Made by a program: the position numbers and the translations under genes. This document shows, piece after piece, positions 15,898-27,747 of a stretch of DNA of 64,000 nucleotides. The stretch is from Paractinoplanes ovalisporus. Lineage in GTDB: Bacteria; Actinomycetota; Actinomycetes; Mycobacteriales; Micromonosporaceae. The notes beneath the pieces were generated by a model. It was not told the origin of the DNA. It worked only from the letters and a program-made list of their open reading frames with translations, and searched no databases. The stretch lies in contig NZ_JAENHP010000008.1 in the NCBI RefSeq assembly GCF_016834655.1, positions 291,828 through 355,827 of the forward strand, read 5' to 3'. Numbering within the stretch: the stretch's first letter is position 1; each line of letters begins with the position of its first letter.

Positions 15898-15936
15898 CGA
15901 CGGCCCGCCGGCGGGAGTTCCGCTGGCGGGCCGTCG
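15898..15936 (-). terminator. secA terminator hairpin
   Basis: A perfect 12-bp stem, CGACGGCCCGCC (15898-15909) with GGCGGGCCGTCG (15925-15936), lies 12 bases downstream of the secA stop on the minus strand. There is no U-run. Confidence 0.75.
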
Positions 15937-15948
15937 GTCGGCTTCCGG

Positions 15949-18861
<2,913 letters not shown>

Positions 18862-19030
18862 GGGTCAGCGCTCCCCTAGACAGTCTGCCGAACCATCGTA
18901 GGCACCCTTCCGGCGAAGCTGTGACCCGAGCCTCCGGTTAACCGCACAAACAGTGTGAAACTTCGCATCAAGTTCGCTGAGAGCGGAGCCCTTCGGGCAG
19001 GATAAGGCGGGAAGAGGAGAGGGCGGAACC

Positions 19031-20158
19031 ATCGCACAGATCAACGGCACCGGGGTACGGCTCCGGGCGTTTCGCGCCGACGACGCCGAGGCCCTGGCGG
19101 CCGGGTTCGCCGATCCGGTCTCGCAGCGGTTCCTCCCGCAGACGCCGGAACCGTTCACGGTCGCGCACGCCGAGCGCTACATCGCCGAGCGTGTCGTGTC
19201 CATCTTCGCCGAGGGTGGCGCCCTCTACGCGATCGCCGACCCCGAGACCGACGAACTGCTCGGCGGCATCGGCTTCGACAAGGTGGTGCCCGTCCGGCGG
19301 CAGGCCGAGGCCGGTTACTGGGTCGGCCCGTGGGCGCGCCGCCGCGGGGTCGCCACGGCCGCGCTGCGGGCCCTGAGCCGGCACGCCCTGAGCCACGGCC
19401 TGGAACGCCTCGAGCTGCTGATCGGATGGGACAACCCGGCCAGCCAACGGGTTGCGCTGGCGGCCGGTTACACCCGGGAGGGTGTACGCCGGGGCGCGCA
19501 GCCCGGCCGCGACGGCGCGCGCGAAGACATGTTGGTATACACCCGCCTGGCCGCCGACACCGGCGATCCGGCGCCACGCCTGCTGCCCGATCTGCCCGGG
19601 GGTGAGCTCACCGACGGCGTCGTGCGCCTGCGCCCGCTGGGCCCGGACGACACCGGCTTCCTGGCCGAGCTGCTCGGGCTGCCGGACGTGGTGGCCACGA
19701 GCGTGCCGCCGGTCGCGCCGACGCCGGAGAGCATCCGCCGCCGGTGTTTCTGGGCCGCGGCCCACTGGCTGCACGGCAACCGGGCCGACCTGGTGATCGA
19801 GGACGTGGCGACCGGCGAGCCGGCCGGTGACATCGGGCTCTACTACGACGACCCGGGCACGCAGCAGGCGATGATCGGCTACAGCATGCTCCCCGCGTAC
19901 CGGGGGAAGGGTTTTCCGACCCGGGCCGCACAGCTGCTCTCGCTGTGGGTCTTCGCCGAGACCGACGTCGCGCGCCTCATCGCCGGCGCGGTGCCGTCGA
20001 ACGTGGGCTCGCAGCGGGTGCTGGAGAAGGCGGGATTCCACAAGGAGGCCTACCTGCGCGCGCGGTTGCCGGGCCCGGACGGGACCCGCCACGACGACGT
20101 GCAGTTCGTCCTCCTCGCCGAGGACCTTCTGGCCGAAGGCCCTCGGCTTGATGGGTGA
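19031..20158 (+). CDS. Tandem double GNAT acetyltransferase with an unusual start
   Basis: Two GNAT domains lie in one frame. The first runs from VRLRAFRADDAEALAAGF (near 19052) to about 19540, with the acetyl-CoA loop ARRRGVATAALR. The second begins VVRLRPLGPDDTGF (near 19620), with YRGKGFPTRAAQLL and EKAGFHKEAY. The first ATG/GTG/TTG in frame is a GTG at 19196, inside domain 1, and would delete its first strands. The frame is open back to 18959 but holds only CTG (18977) and ATC codons. ATC at 19031 follows a GAGAGGGCGGA motif and gives a family-like start (IAQINGTGVRLRAF). A rare initiator or a base error is possible. It abuts hpf tail to tail. Confidence 0.75.
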   Translation: MAQINGTGVRLRAFRADDAEALAAGFADPVSQRFLPQTPEPFTVAHAERYIAERVVSIFAEGGALYAIADPETDELLGGIGFDKVVPVRRQAEAGYWVGPWARRRGVATAALRALSRHALSHGLERLELLIGWDNPASQRVALAAGYTREGVRRGAQPGRDGAREDMLVYTRLAADTGDPAPRLLPDLPGGELTDGVVRLRPLGPDDTGFLAELLGLPDVVATSVPPVAPTPESIRRRCFWAAAHWLHGNRADLVIEDVATGEPAGDIGLYYDDPGTQQAMIGYSMLPAYRGKGFPTRAAQLLSLWVFAETDVARLIAGAVPSNVGSQRVLEKAGFHKEAYLRARLPGPDGTRHDDVQFVLLAEDLLAEGPRLDG

Positions 20159-20782
20159 CTAACCCGTAGCTTCCAGCGACAGGATTCCGTAGTCGTAGCC
20201 GCGGCGGCGATAGACGACGCTCGGGCGGCCGCTGTCCTTGTCGAGGAAGAGATAGAAGTCGTGGCCGACGAGCTCCATCTGGAAGAGGGCGTCGTCGACG
20301 GTCATCGGGTCAGCGGGATGTTCTTTTTCCCGGACGATCCGCCACGGCTGGTCCTCGTCGTGTTCCGCGAGGGCGGTGGCTACCGATGACGTCTCCTCAG
20401 CGGCCTGAACGGCCAGGCTGAGGTCGGTGGGCAGGCCGGCGGTGGCCGCTGCGACCGAGCGGGGCGTCTTGTGCCCCCGGTGGACCCGGCGACGGTCGGC
20501 GGAACGCCGCAACCGGCCGTCGAGTTTGGTGATGGCGCAGTCCAGGGCTGCGTAGAAGTCCTTGGCGCAGGCCTCGGCTCGGACGACCGGGCCTCTCGTC
20601 ATGACGGTGATCTCGACTCGCTGGCACTTGTCGGACTGGCGCGGATTGCGCTCGTGGAAGAGTTCGACGTCTGCCCTGATCAGCTTCTGGTCGTAACGCT
20701 CGACCTTGCTCAGCTTGTCGGCTACGTGTTCCCGATAGTGCTCGGGAACCTCTACGTTGCGGCCCTTGACGACAATGTCCAC
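20159..20782 (-). CDS. hpf: Ribosome hibernation-promoting factor (long form)
   Basis: This 207-residue protein has an N-terminal HPF/RaiA domain (MDIVVKGRNVEVPEHYREHV, KDFYAALDCAITKLDGRLRR). An RS-rich linker leads to the C-terminal dimerisation domain (ADPMTVDDALFQMELVGHDF, then YLFLDKDSGRPSVVYRRRGY). Long HPF forms 100S ribosome dimers in stationary phase or starvation. Its stop codon touches the stop of the GNAT gene. An inverted repeat GTGAA-N7-TTCAC at 20879-20895 lies about 100 bases upstream of the start. Confidence 0.96.
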   Translation of the reverse strand: MDIVVKGRNVEVPEHYREHVADKLSKVERYDQKLIRADVELFHERNPRQSDKCQRVEITVMTRGPVVRAEACAKDFYAALDCAITKLDGRLRRSADRRRVHRGHKTPRSVAAATAGLPTDLSLAVQAAEETSSVATALAEHDEDQPWRIVREKEHPADPMTVDDALFQMELVGHDFYLFLDKDSGRPSVVYRRRGYDYGILSLEATG

Positions 20783-21031
20783 TCGTGACCTCCCCCAACG
20801 TTTTGTTTCAACAGGCGCCCTTACGACGGGTGCCGGGGGCGCCGAACTGCGACGCGAAATGCGGGTGCCGACTACGCCGTGAAGAAAAGATTCACAGGGC
20901 GTGACCGGCTGCGAATGGGACGACTCCTCTCCGGTGCGGCTGTTCGCGGAACGCAGCGCCTGAAGGGTCTGCGGGTTGAGACGGCACTCATACCCTCGTC
21001 ACCAAGACGCTAACGTGCCGATGCTCCCGCG

Positions 21032-21820
21032 TCACCCCTCGTTCGGGATACCAGATCCCCGACGTTCCACCTTTTCTCCACCCCTAGGTGGTAATCCGCC
21101 GAAACGGACTGCCGGTGGCCTTCGGAGCTGGGTGGCAGCAAGAACAGCAGCGCCTGCGACCTGCATGTTCGCCTCCTCGAGCCGACCCGTCGCCGCGGCC
21201 AGCGTGGCCCCGGTGGTGACGATGTCGTCGACTACCACCAGCGTGCCTTTCCGGGGCGCGGCGCGTCGCAGAACGCCGATTCGGGGCCGCCGAATTCGCA
21301 GCGAATCCTCAGCCGCGGCGCGCCTCCCGGCCACGCTCAGTGACGTAGAGTCGGGACGCGGTAACGCTTCGAGCTGATGACTGACGCCAGCTTCCCAACC
21401 GGCGGCGCGCAGTCGGCGCACCGCGTGTGCGGCCAGTCGCGTCATGTGGTCGCCGCGCCTCTCCCGGGCGGCCGCGGCGGTCGACGGAACGGGCACGAGT
21501 GTCACCGGCGTGTCACGCGCCGCGACCGCCGACACCGCCGTGGCGAGCAGGGTGCCGAGGGGCCGCGCGAGCCGGTGCCGGCCCTTCTCCTTGTAGCCCA
21601 GCAACACACCCCGCAAAGGTCCCTCGTACGCCCCCACGGCCACGCACCCGGGCATGCCGGGAGGCGGGGGCTCGGGCGCCGTACGGAAAGGTCTGAGGGC
21701 TTCCAGGCGGGCCACACACCGGGCACAGGCACCGAACCGCAGCGGCACCCGTTCGGCCTCGCACCCGGCGCACGGAGCCGGAAGCACGAGGTCGGCCAGG
21801 TCGCCGAGCAGTCCCGTCAA
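21032..21820 (-). CDS. comF: ComF-family phosphoribosyltransferase-like protein
   Basis: This encodes about 262 residues, probably from the TTG at 21820, 5 bases after the lpqB stop. A CTG overlapping the lpqB TGA is an alternative. The N-terminal zinc knuckle CAGCEAERVPLRFGACARC is followed by a type I PRTase domain with the PRPP loop TLVVVDDIVTTGATL and the segment YKEKGRHRLARPLG. ComF proteins are linked to DNA uptake in competent bacteria; the role in actinobacteria is unclear. It is the last gene of the mtrA-mtrB-lpqB-comF run. Confidence 0.85.
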   Translation of the reverse strand: MTGLLGDLADLVLPAPCAGCEAERVPLRFGACARCVARLEALRPFRTAPEPPPPGMPGCVAVGAYEGPLRGVLLGYKEKGRHRLARPLGTLLATAVSAVAARDTPVTLVPVPSTAAAARERRGDHMTRLAAHAVRRLRAAGWEAGVSHQLEALPRPDSTSLSVAGRRAAAEDSLRIRRPRIGVLRRAAPRKGTLVVVDDIVTTGATLAAATGRLEEANMQVAGAAVLAATQLRRPPAVRFGGLPPRGGEKVERRGSGIPNEG

Positions 21821-21825
21821 AGTCG

Positions 21826-23631
21826 TCAGTCGAGGAAGAACGGCGCGGTGGCGTTGAGCTCGGGCTGCGCGGTGACGTCGGTCAGGTTCTCGGGCACGAG
21901 CCGCACCGGTTCGCTGAGCACCTCCCACGCGTCGCCACCGGCCACGTACCACTCCGGGGCCAGGCGCTCGGGATTGACCGGGCGCAGCGGGTACGCCGTC
22001 AGGTACGTCACGCGCTCGGCGCCGATGTCGCTGAGCCGGATCGTGGCCAGAGTGCCGTCGATCGTCACGTCGAGAACCGCGTACCGGTTGTTGGGGCGCA
22101 GGCCCGCCACCGCCAGCGAGGTCTCGCTGTTCCAGGCCACCGCCGTCACCGTCTTGAGGTCGGGCGGCTGCACCCGTTCGGGATCGCCCAGGGTGATCTG
22201 GTCGCCGCTGGTGCTCAGCGCCGCCCGGAACAGCCGGCCCCCGCTGACCAGGGCGATCCGGTGCCCGTCGGGCGCGACCGACAGGGCGGTGACCGTGCCG
22301 GGGCTGCCCTGCCACTCGACCCGCCGGGCGTTGGCGCCGCTCGCGTCGAAGCTGTAGATCACGCCGCCCATGGTGATCAGCCCGACCGCCGCGGTGGGGT
22401 CGTCGCCGTCGGGGGTCTGCGCCCACACCGGCGTGCCGAGGTTGCCCGAGAGACTGCCGACCGGCTCGATGTCGGCCTGCTCGCCGAGCGTCGCCTGGGC
22501 CACCCGCAGCCGGGCGGCGGCGCCCGAGCCGGTCACCACCGCGGCATAGGCCCGGGTGGCCGACGAGCTCAGCGCGGCCGAGGTGATGTTCTTGTTGGCG
22601 GCCTGCTTGATCACCGGGATCGGGTCGGTCGCGTGCGGCGACACCCGGAGCCGGCGGATGACCCCGCCGTAGAGGGCGAACCGCTCGGGATCGTCGGCCA
22701 GCCGGTAGGCCGCGTTGGTGTCGAGATAGTCGCCGTCGTCGGTGCGGACCGGTTCGTCGTGGCCGATCTTGATCTCGATGGTGCGGGGCACGAGCGGCCG
22801 GATCGACCACTGGAGCTGCTGCCGCAGCCGCTCGAGGGCGCGCGCGTCAGCGCCCTGCGGGACGGCCTGCGCGTTGAGGCTGATCGTCAGCGTGTCGTTG
22901 CTGATCGCCGGCACGTTCTCGGTCAGCTGGGTGCCCTGGGGCAGCTGGTTCACCGTGTCGGTCAGCCAGGACGCCGGTGAGCCGGTGAGCCAGCCCATGA
23001 TCGTCGTCGGCTGCTGCACGGTCGGGACGCTGAGCGGCATGTAGCGCAGGTCGGGCACGAGGCCCGTGTTCGCGGTGTTCCACCAGTAGATCGTGCGGGG
23101 CGTGTAGAACGCCGCGAAGGCCACGTCGGTGATCATCATGGTCTGGGGCGCGTCGAGGATGAACTGGCCGGGCCGGCCGTTCACCGGGCCGACGCGCAGG
23201 TCGTAGCCCACCGGGTCGGCCGGGACGACGGGCTCGTAGACGCCGTTGGCCCGCAACGTGCCGAGCACCTGGTAGGTGATCTTGACTTCGGCCTCGCCGG
23301 GGTTGTGCAGCGACGGCTCGGTCTCGCGGACCACCTTGATGTCGTTGCCGGACGGGAAACGCTCGGCCTCGTCGGGCGCGAGGAACGCCTTGACCCGGGC
23401 CGAGGCCGTCTCGGGGTCGCCCGCGGCCGCCTGCAGATAGTTGCCGACCAGCGTCTTCGGCTCGTCGCTGTCTTCCCGGCGGGGCTGCACCGGGGGCTCG
23501 TCGCCACCACCGACCGAGATGCCGACCGCGGGCCCGTCGTCGACGATCGTCACGTCGCTCTCGTCGGGGATGCCGCAGCCACCGGCCAGCAGCGTGGCCA
23601 CCACCACGGCGGAACACAACAGACGCCTCAT
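21826..23631 (-). CDS. lpqB: Lipoprotein LpqB
   Basis: This 601-residue protein has a lipoprotein signal peptide: MRRLLCSAVVVATLLAGGC with Cys19 as the lipidated residue. An N-terminal GerMN-type domain (about 55-200) is followed by a beta-propeller-like C-terminal domain (GGVIRRLRVSPHATDPIPVI, VTALSVAPDGHRIALVSGGR). LpqB modulates the MtrB sensor at the outer face of the membrane. Its ATG overlaps the mtrB stop (TGATG), so the two are coupled. A longer in-frame upstream extension would remove the signal peptide from the N-terminus and is rejected. Confidence 0.95.
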   Translation of the reverse strand: MRRLLCSAVVVATLLAGGCGIPDESDVTIVDDGPAVGISVGGGDEPPVQPRREDSDEPKTLVGNYLQAAAGDPETASARVKAFLAPDEAERFPSGNDIKVVRETEPSLHNPGEAEVKITYQVLGTLRANGVYEPVVPADPVGYDLRVGPVNGRPGQFILDAPQTMMITDVAFAAFYTPRTIYWWNTANTGLVPDLRYMPLSVPTVQQPTTIMGWLTGSPASWLTDTVNQLPQGTQLTENVPAISNDTLTISLNAQAVPQGADARALERLRQQLQWSIRPLVPRTIEIKIGHDEPVRTDDGDYLDTNAAYRLADDPERFALYGGVIRRLRVSPHATDPIPVIKQAANKNITSAALSSSATRAYAAVVTGSGAAARLRVAQATLGEQADIEPVGSLSGNLGTPVWAQTPDGDDPTAAVGLITMGGVIYSFDASGANARRVEWQGSPGTVTALSVAPDGHRIALVSGGRLFRAALSTSGDQITLGDPERVQPPDLKTVTAVAWNSETSLAVAGLRPNNRYAVLDVTIDGTLATIRLSDIGAERVTYLTAYPLRPVNPERLAPEWYVAGGDAWEVLSEPVRLVPENLTDVTAQPELNATAPFFLD

Positions 23632-25331
23632 CACACCACCTCGGCCTTCGGCTCGGCCGCCTCGGGCGGCGTCTCGGGCGGCGTCTCGGGCAGGGCCGGC
23701 GCGCGGTCGCGCGGGATCAGCGGCAGCGGCGCCGACAGCAGGCGGTCGCCGGAACGGACCGGCAGGGTCAGACGGAACTGGGCGCCCTCGCCCGGCGCGC
23801 CCCACGCCTCGAGCCAGCCGCCGTGCAGGCGGGCGTCTTCGGCGCTGATCGACAGGCCCAGCCCGGTGCCGCCGGTCTGCCGGGCCCGGGACGGGTCGGC
23901 CCGCCAGAACCGGTTGAAGACCAGCCGTTCCTCACCCGTCTTGAGACCGACGCCGTAGTCGCGGACGGTGATCGCCACCGCGGCGTCGTCACTCTCGAGC
24001 GTGACCCGCACCGGCTTGGCCTCGCCGTGCTCGACCGCGTTGCCGACCAGGTTGCGCAGCACCCGCTCGACCCGGCGCGGGTCGACCTCGGCGATCACCG
24101 GCTGGTCGGGCAGGCGCAGCTCGATCTGCACACCGACCCGCTCGGCCAGGCCGGCCAGCCGCTCGGCGACCCGCTCGACGATCGGGACCAGGTCGGCGTG
24201 CTCGGCGTCGAGCGCGGCGAAACCGGCGTCGAACCGGCTGATCTCGAGCAGGTCGGTCAGCAGGCTCTCGAACCGGTCGAGCTCGGCCTGGAGCAGCTCG
24301 GCGCTGCGGGCCACGGCCGGGTCGAACTCGTCGCGCTCGGCGAAGATCAGGTCGGCCGCCATGCGTACGGTGGTCAGCGGTGTGCGCAGCTCGTGGGAGA
24401 CGTCGGACGTGAACCGGCGTTGCAGGCGGGACAGCTCTTCGAGACGCACGATCTGGCGCTGCAGGTTGGCCGCCATCTGGTTGAACGAGGCGGCCAACAG
24501 GGCCAGGTCGTCCTCGCCGTCGACCTTCATGCGCTGGTCGAGCAGGCCGGCCGACAGGCGCTGAGCCGTACGGGCGGCGACCCGGACCGGCGTGACGACG
24601 AGCCGGGTGACCAGGCCCGCGATCACGCCGAGCATCACGACCAGGGCCAGACCGGTGGCCAGCACCGTCGTCCGGATCTGGTTGGCCGCACTGTCCTCGG
24701 TGGTCAGCGGGACCATGTAATAGAGCTCGACGTGACCGAAGCTGGTCGGCACCGGGGATCCGGTGGCCAGATATTTCGTCGTACGGTCGTTGACCCGGGC
24801 CGTGACGATCTGACGGGCGACCTTTTCCTGGTCGGCGACGTCGTGGATCAGCTCGGGCGTGATCAGCTCGTCGGTGGCGACGTTGGGCGAGGTCATCGAC
24901 GGCAGCTCGGGGAACTTGCCGGCCCGGATCGACACCACCGAACCACCGGACTCGGACGGATCACCGTCGGCGAGCTGGTTGACGATCAGGGTGAACGTGG
25001 ACGGCAGCCGGGGGTCGCGCGCCTGCGGGTGCACGGTGAGCTGCTGTTCCGCGTACGCCACCTTGTTGCGCATCGAGATCTGGACCTCGTCCTGCGCGCG
25101 GCTCAGCAGGATCTTGGCGCTGCGGTCGGCGATGAACCAGCCGAACGCCCCGACCAGCAGGCTGGAGGCGACGAGGGTCAGCGCGACGACGCGCAGCTGC
25201 AGCGAGCGCCGCCACGCCCGGCGGGCCGGCGCCAGCCACACGTCGAAGCGGCGCACGAGCACACGCCAGTAACGCCGCACGACCCGGAGGACGCGGCGCA
25301 CGGGGAGGGGTAGCCAGGCTGGAGCTCGCAT
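23631..25331 (-). CDS. mtrB: Sensor histidine kinase MtrB
   Basis: This 566-residue protein has TM1 at about 47-69, an extracytoplasmic sensor at about 70-220, TM2 at about 221-246 and HAMP at about 247-297. The HisKA phosphoacceptor is His313 in SDVSHELRTPLTTV. The ATPase domain has N box NLVGNAVEHGEAKP and G boxes DYGVGLK and GGTGLGLSISAEDARLHGG. The C-terminus is Pro/Glu-rich. It controls MtrA, which regulates cell-wall hydrolases and division genes. It follows mtrA by 28 bases and overlaps lpqB. Confidence 0.96.
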   Translation of the reverse strand: MRAPAWLPLPVRRVLRVVRRYWRVLVRRFDVWLAPARRAWRRSLQLRVVALTLVASSLLVGAFGWFIADRSAKILLSRAQDEVQISMRNKVAYAEQQLTVHPQARDPRLPSTFTLIVNQLADGDPSESGGSVVSIRAGKFPELPSMTSPNVATDELITPELIHDVADQEKVARQIVTARVNDRTTKYLATGSPVPTSFGHVELYYMVPLTTEDSAANQIRTTVLATGLALVVMLGVIAGLVTRLVVTPVRVAARTAQRLSAGLLDQRMKVDGEDDLALLAASFNQMAANLQRQIVRLEELSRLQRRFTSDVSHELRTPLTTVRMAADLIFAERDEFDPAVARSAELLQAELDRFESLLTDLLEISRFDAGFAALDAEHADLVPIVERVAERLAGLAERVGVQIELRLPDQPVIAEVDPRRVERVLRNLVGNAVEHGEAKPVRVTLESDDAAVAITVRDYGVGLKTGEERLVFNRFWRADPSRARQTGGTGLGLSISAEDARLHGGWLEAWGAPGEGAQFRLTLPVRSGDRLLSAPLPLIPRDRAPALPETPPETPPEAAEPKAEVV

Positions 25332-25359
25332 TACGCGGCAAGGTTAGCCGCTCCGGCTC

Positions 25360-26049
25360 CTAACCGGTGCCCGCCTTGTAGCCGACCCCCCGGACGGTCA
25401 GGATGATCTCGGGGCGTTCCGGGTCGGGCTCGATCTTGGCGCGCAGCCGCTGGACGTGCACGTTGACCAGCCGGGTGTCGGCCGCGTGACGGTAGCCCCA
25501 GACCTGTTCGAGCAGCACCTCGCGGGTGAAGACCTGGCGGGGCTTGCGGGCCAGGGCCACCAGCAGGTCGAACTCGAGCGGGGTCAGCTTGACCTCTTCG
25601 CCGTCGCGGGACACCGTGTGGGCCGGGACGTCGATGGTGATCTGGTTGCCGGGCGGCCCTATGGTCAGCATCTCGGGGGCGGCGTCCTCCCCGCGGCGCA
25701 GCCGGGCCCGCATGCGCGCCACGAGCTCCTTGGGCTTGAACGGCTTGACCACATAGTCGTCGGCGCCGGACTCGAGGCCGAGCACCACGTCGACGGTGTC
25801 GCTCTTGGCGGTCAGCATCACGATCGGGATGCCGGACTCGGCGCGGATCGCCCGGGCCACGTCGATCCCGCTCATGCCGGGCAGCATCAGGTCGAGCAGA
25901 ACGATGTCGGGCCGGCTCTCCCGGAAAGCGGCCAGGGCGCGTTCGCCGTCGGCGACGAACGAGGGCAGGAATCCCTCGCTCCGCAGGACGATGCCGAGCA
26001 TCTCGGCCAGCGCTGGATCGTCATCGACGACGAGTACCCGGGCTCTCAT
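25360..26049 (-). CDS. mtrA: Response regulator MtrA (OmpR family)
   Basis: This encodes 229 residues if the ATG at 26049 (MRARVLVVDDDPALAEML) is used; an ATG 9 bases upstream is also possible. The receiver domain has the acidic pocket DDD at 10-12 and the phosphoacceptor Asp53 (IVLLDLMLPGMSG), with the conserved Lys in KPFKPKEL. The C-terminal winged helix has TPLEFDLLVALARKPRQVFT and VWGYRHAADTRLVNVHVQRL. It is the essential actinobacterial regulator of cell-cycle and envelope genes and heads the mtrAB-lpqB-comF operon. Confidence 0.97.
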   Translation of the reverse strand: MRARVLVVDDDPALAEMLGIVLRSEGFLPSFVADGERALAAFRESRPDIVLLDLMLPGMSGIDVARAIRAESGIPIVMLTAKSDTVDVVLGLESGADDYVVKPFKPKELVARMRARLRRGEDAAPEMLTIGPPGNQITIDVPAHTVSRDGEEVKLTPLEFDLLVALARKPRQVFTREVLLEQVWGYRHAADTRLVNVHVQRLRAKIEPDPERPEIILTVRGVGYKAGTG

Positions 26050-26173
26050 GCGGTCCAATATTGCACTGTCCTCCCGAACCCCATGTACCCCGGGGGCGAT
26101 CTTGCGTAAATCGAGGGCAAGCTTAGCGCCTGTTTCCTCCCCGAGGCGGGGCGGAAAGCGCCTGGAACACAGA

Positions 26174-26203
26174 AAAGCGGGCGGCCCCGAAAGGGACCGC
26201 CCG
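26174..26203 (-). terminator. Terminator downstream of the DUF397 gene
   Basis: The stem CGGGCGGCCCC (26178-26188) pairs with GGGACCGCCCG (26193-26203), with one mismatch, around GAAA. On the minus strand CTTTTCTG follows. It lies 18 bases beyond the DUF397 stop and also separates it from mtrA. Confidence 0.75.
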
Positions 26204-26220
26204 GCCGGCCGTACAGGGGG

Positions 26221-26424
26221 TCAGGCGCCGGGCCGGTCGAACTCCCCAGCCCGGACACCGGCGATGAAGCCGGTCCAGTCCGTGTCGCCGAAGGCGAGCA
26301 CCGGACCGGAGGAATCCTTCGAGTCGCGCACCAGCACGGTCGAGGGAACGGTCGCAACCTCGACGCAGTGGCCGGCGGCTCCGCTTCGAGTGCTCTTGCG
26401 CCAGGTGAGAGTGGCGTCCTGCAT
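26221..26424 (-). CDS. DUF397 protein
   Basis: This 67-residue protein has the DUF397 signature: LTWRKSTRSGAAGHCVEVAT, VLVRDSKDSSGPVLAF and DWTGFIAGVRAGEF. Such small proteins are encoded next to XRE-DUF5753 regulators in large numbers in actinomycetes (the WhiJ/BldB-like systems). The pair here follows that pattern, 41 bases downstream of its XRE partner. DUF397 proteins are thought to antagonise or modulate the partner regulator. Confidence 0.93.
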   Translation of the reverse strand: MQDATLTWRKSTRSGAAGHCVEVATVPSTVLVRDSKDSSGPVLAFGDTDWTGFIAGVRAGEFDRPGA

Positions 26425-26465
26425 CGTGGGTCCCCTTCCAAGGATGTAATCGCCTCCATTTCAGC

Positions 26466-27326
26466 TCACGATGCGGTCAGCAGACGGAGCGCTTCCTCCC
26501 TCTCAGTGACAGCCGTTCGGCTCAACTCTGGCGACAACGCGCGTTCCCGCAGGTCAGACAGGGCGTCGCGATAGACGTCGACGTCGGTCGGCTTCACCCG
26601 GAAGAGACCGCCGGTGAGGCCTTCGATGTGCACGACCGGCGAGCGGGTGCCGGGTTCGAACTCGAGAACCATGAACGGCTCGGTCATGCCGGCGTGCGCG
26701 CCCGCGCTGAACGGGAGCACCAGCAGCTCGACGCCGGGGCGCTCGCTCGCCTCGGCCAGCCGGGCCAGCTGACGGCGCAGCACTTCGGGGCCGCCGACCT
26801 CGCGGTGCAGGACGGCCTCGTCGATGACGATCCGCAGGGTCGGGGGCGGCTCGCGGGTCAGCACGGCCTGCCGGGCCATGCGCAGGGCGAGCCGGCGCTG
26901 GATCGTCTCGGCGGCGCCGACGTCGGCCCCGACCTCGATCACAGCCCGGGCGTACTCGTCGGTCTGCAGCAGACCGGGGACGACCTGCGATTCCCACTCG
27001 CTGATCAGCACCGCCTCGGCCTCGAGCGCGACATATTCGTCGTACGGGTCGGGCACCGACGAACGGTAGGGCGTCCACCAGGCTCGTGCGCGGCCCCGGC
27101 GGGCGAGGTCGCGCAGGCGCTCACGGTCTTCCACCCGTACGCCATAAGCCGTGAGAAGACGATCGAGATCGGGCTCGCTGATGCCGGTGTGGGCGGTCTC
27201 GATGCGACTCAGTTTCGACTCGGACCAGCCGAGGGAGGTCGCCACGTCGGCCGCGCGACGCTCACCACGAAGACGACGCAGCTCGCTACCGAGCTCGCGC
27301 CGTGCCGTCGACGTCGCTCTAGCCAC
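26466..27326 (-). CDS. XRE-family regulator with a DUF5753 domain
   Basis: This 286-residue protein has an N-terminal helix-turn-helix (LGSELRRLRGERRAADVATS, LGWSESKLSRIETAHTGISE). The DUF5753 domain (about 95-275) includes QVVPGLLQTDEYARAVIE, LRIVIDEAVLHREVGG and VELLVLPFSAGAHAGM. It is WhiJ-like: DNA binding by the N-terminus, regulated through the C-terminal domain and the DUF397 partner. Two TGCA-rich dyads just upstream are candidate autoregulatory sites. Confidence 0.92.
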   Translation of the reverse strand: MARATSTARRELGSELRRLRGERRAADVATSLGWSESKLSRIETAHTGISEPDLDRLLTAYGVRVEDRERLRDLARRGRARAWWTPYRSSVPDPYDEYVALEAEAVLISEWESQVVPGLLQTDEYARAVIEVGADVGAAETIQRRLALRMARQAVLTREPPPTLRIVIDEAVLHREVGGPEVLRRQLARLAEASERPGVELLVLPFSAGAHAGMTEPFMVLEFEPGTRSPVVHIEGLTGGLFRVKPTDVDVYRDALSDLRERALSPELSRTAVTEREEALRLLTAS

Positions 27327-27358
27327 GCGAACACCATAACGGCATATCGGTCGCTGTC

Positions 27359-27389
27359 TGCAACTTGCAACGCACGCTATGCACTTGCA
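27359..27389. promoter_or_regulatory. Candidate operator of the XRE regulator: two TGCA dyads
   Basis: TGCAACTTGCA (27359-27369) and TGCACTTGCA (27380-27389) are near-palindromic and 21 bases apart start to start, two helical turns. They begin 33 bases upstream of the XRE start. Many WhiJ-like regulators bind their own promoter; the assignment here is from position only. Confidence 0.45.
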
Positions 27390-27462
27390 TGCAGGTCAGA
27401 GCCATGAAGTAATGGAGTGGACGACGGGATCGGGGTGGCGGCAAACACCACGGCCCTTCAGG

Positions 27463-27496
27463 AAGAGGCCTCGTCCGCGGGCGGACGAGGCCTCTT
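27463..27496. other. Perfect 16-bp inverted repeat (terminator-like) in a divergent promoter region
   Basis: AAGAGGCCTCGTCCGC (27463-27478) pairs perfectly with its complement at 27481-27496 around a GG loop. No gene ends nearby: it lies between the divergent XRE and SDR genes. Neither side has a T-run. It could end a short unannotated transcript, be a regulatory RNA hairpin, or bind a protein. Confidence 0.7.
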
Positions 27497-27747
27497 CGTG
27501 TCCTGGCCGCTTTGTTCCGGTCGAATCGTTCCGACCGCATATAGCGAACGGGACGACAGGCCCTAAGACCCGCCGCCCCGTTCATCCCCCCGGTTTGGTA
27601 CCGCGCGCGTCCGTGGGACCCCCCGATCACCAATGACGCTGCGTGTTTATAGATTCACACTCCGCACAGACCGTGTCAAGCAGATCCGGAAATTTCCTGA
27701 TTTGCGTAGTCCGGTCGTGACGCTCGTCGCTCCTCCCTGCACAAAAG

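Noticed and set aside
26640..26700. A tRNA-like GGGTTCGAACTC word
   Set aside because: It lies inside the XRE-DUF5753 coding sequence; no acceptor stem or cloverleaf can be formed around it.
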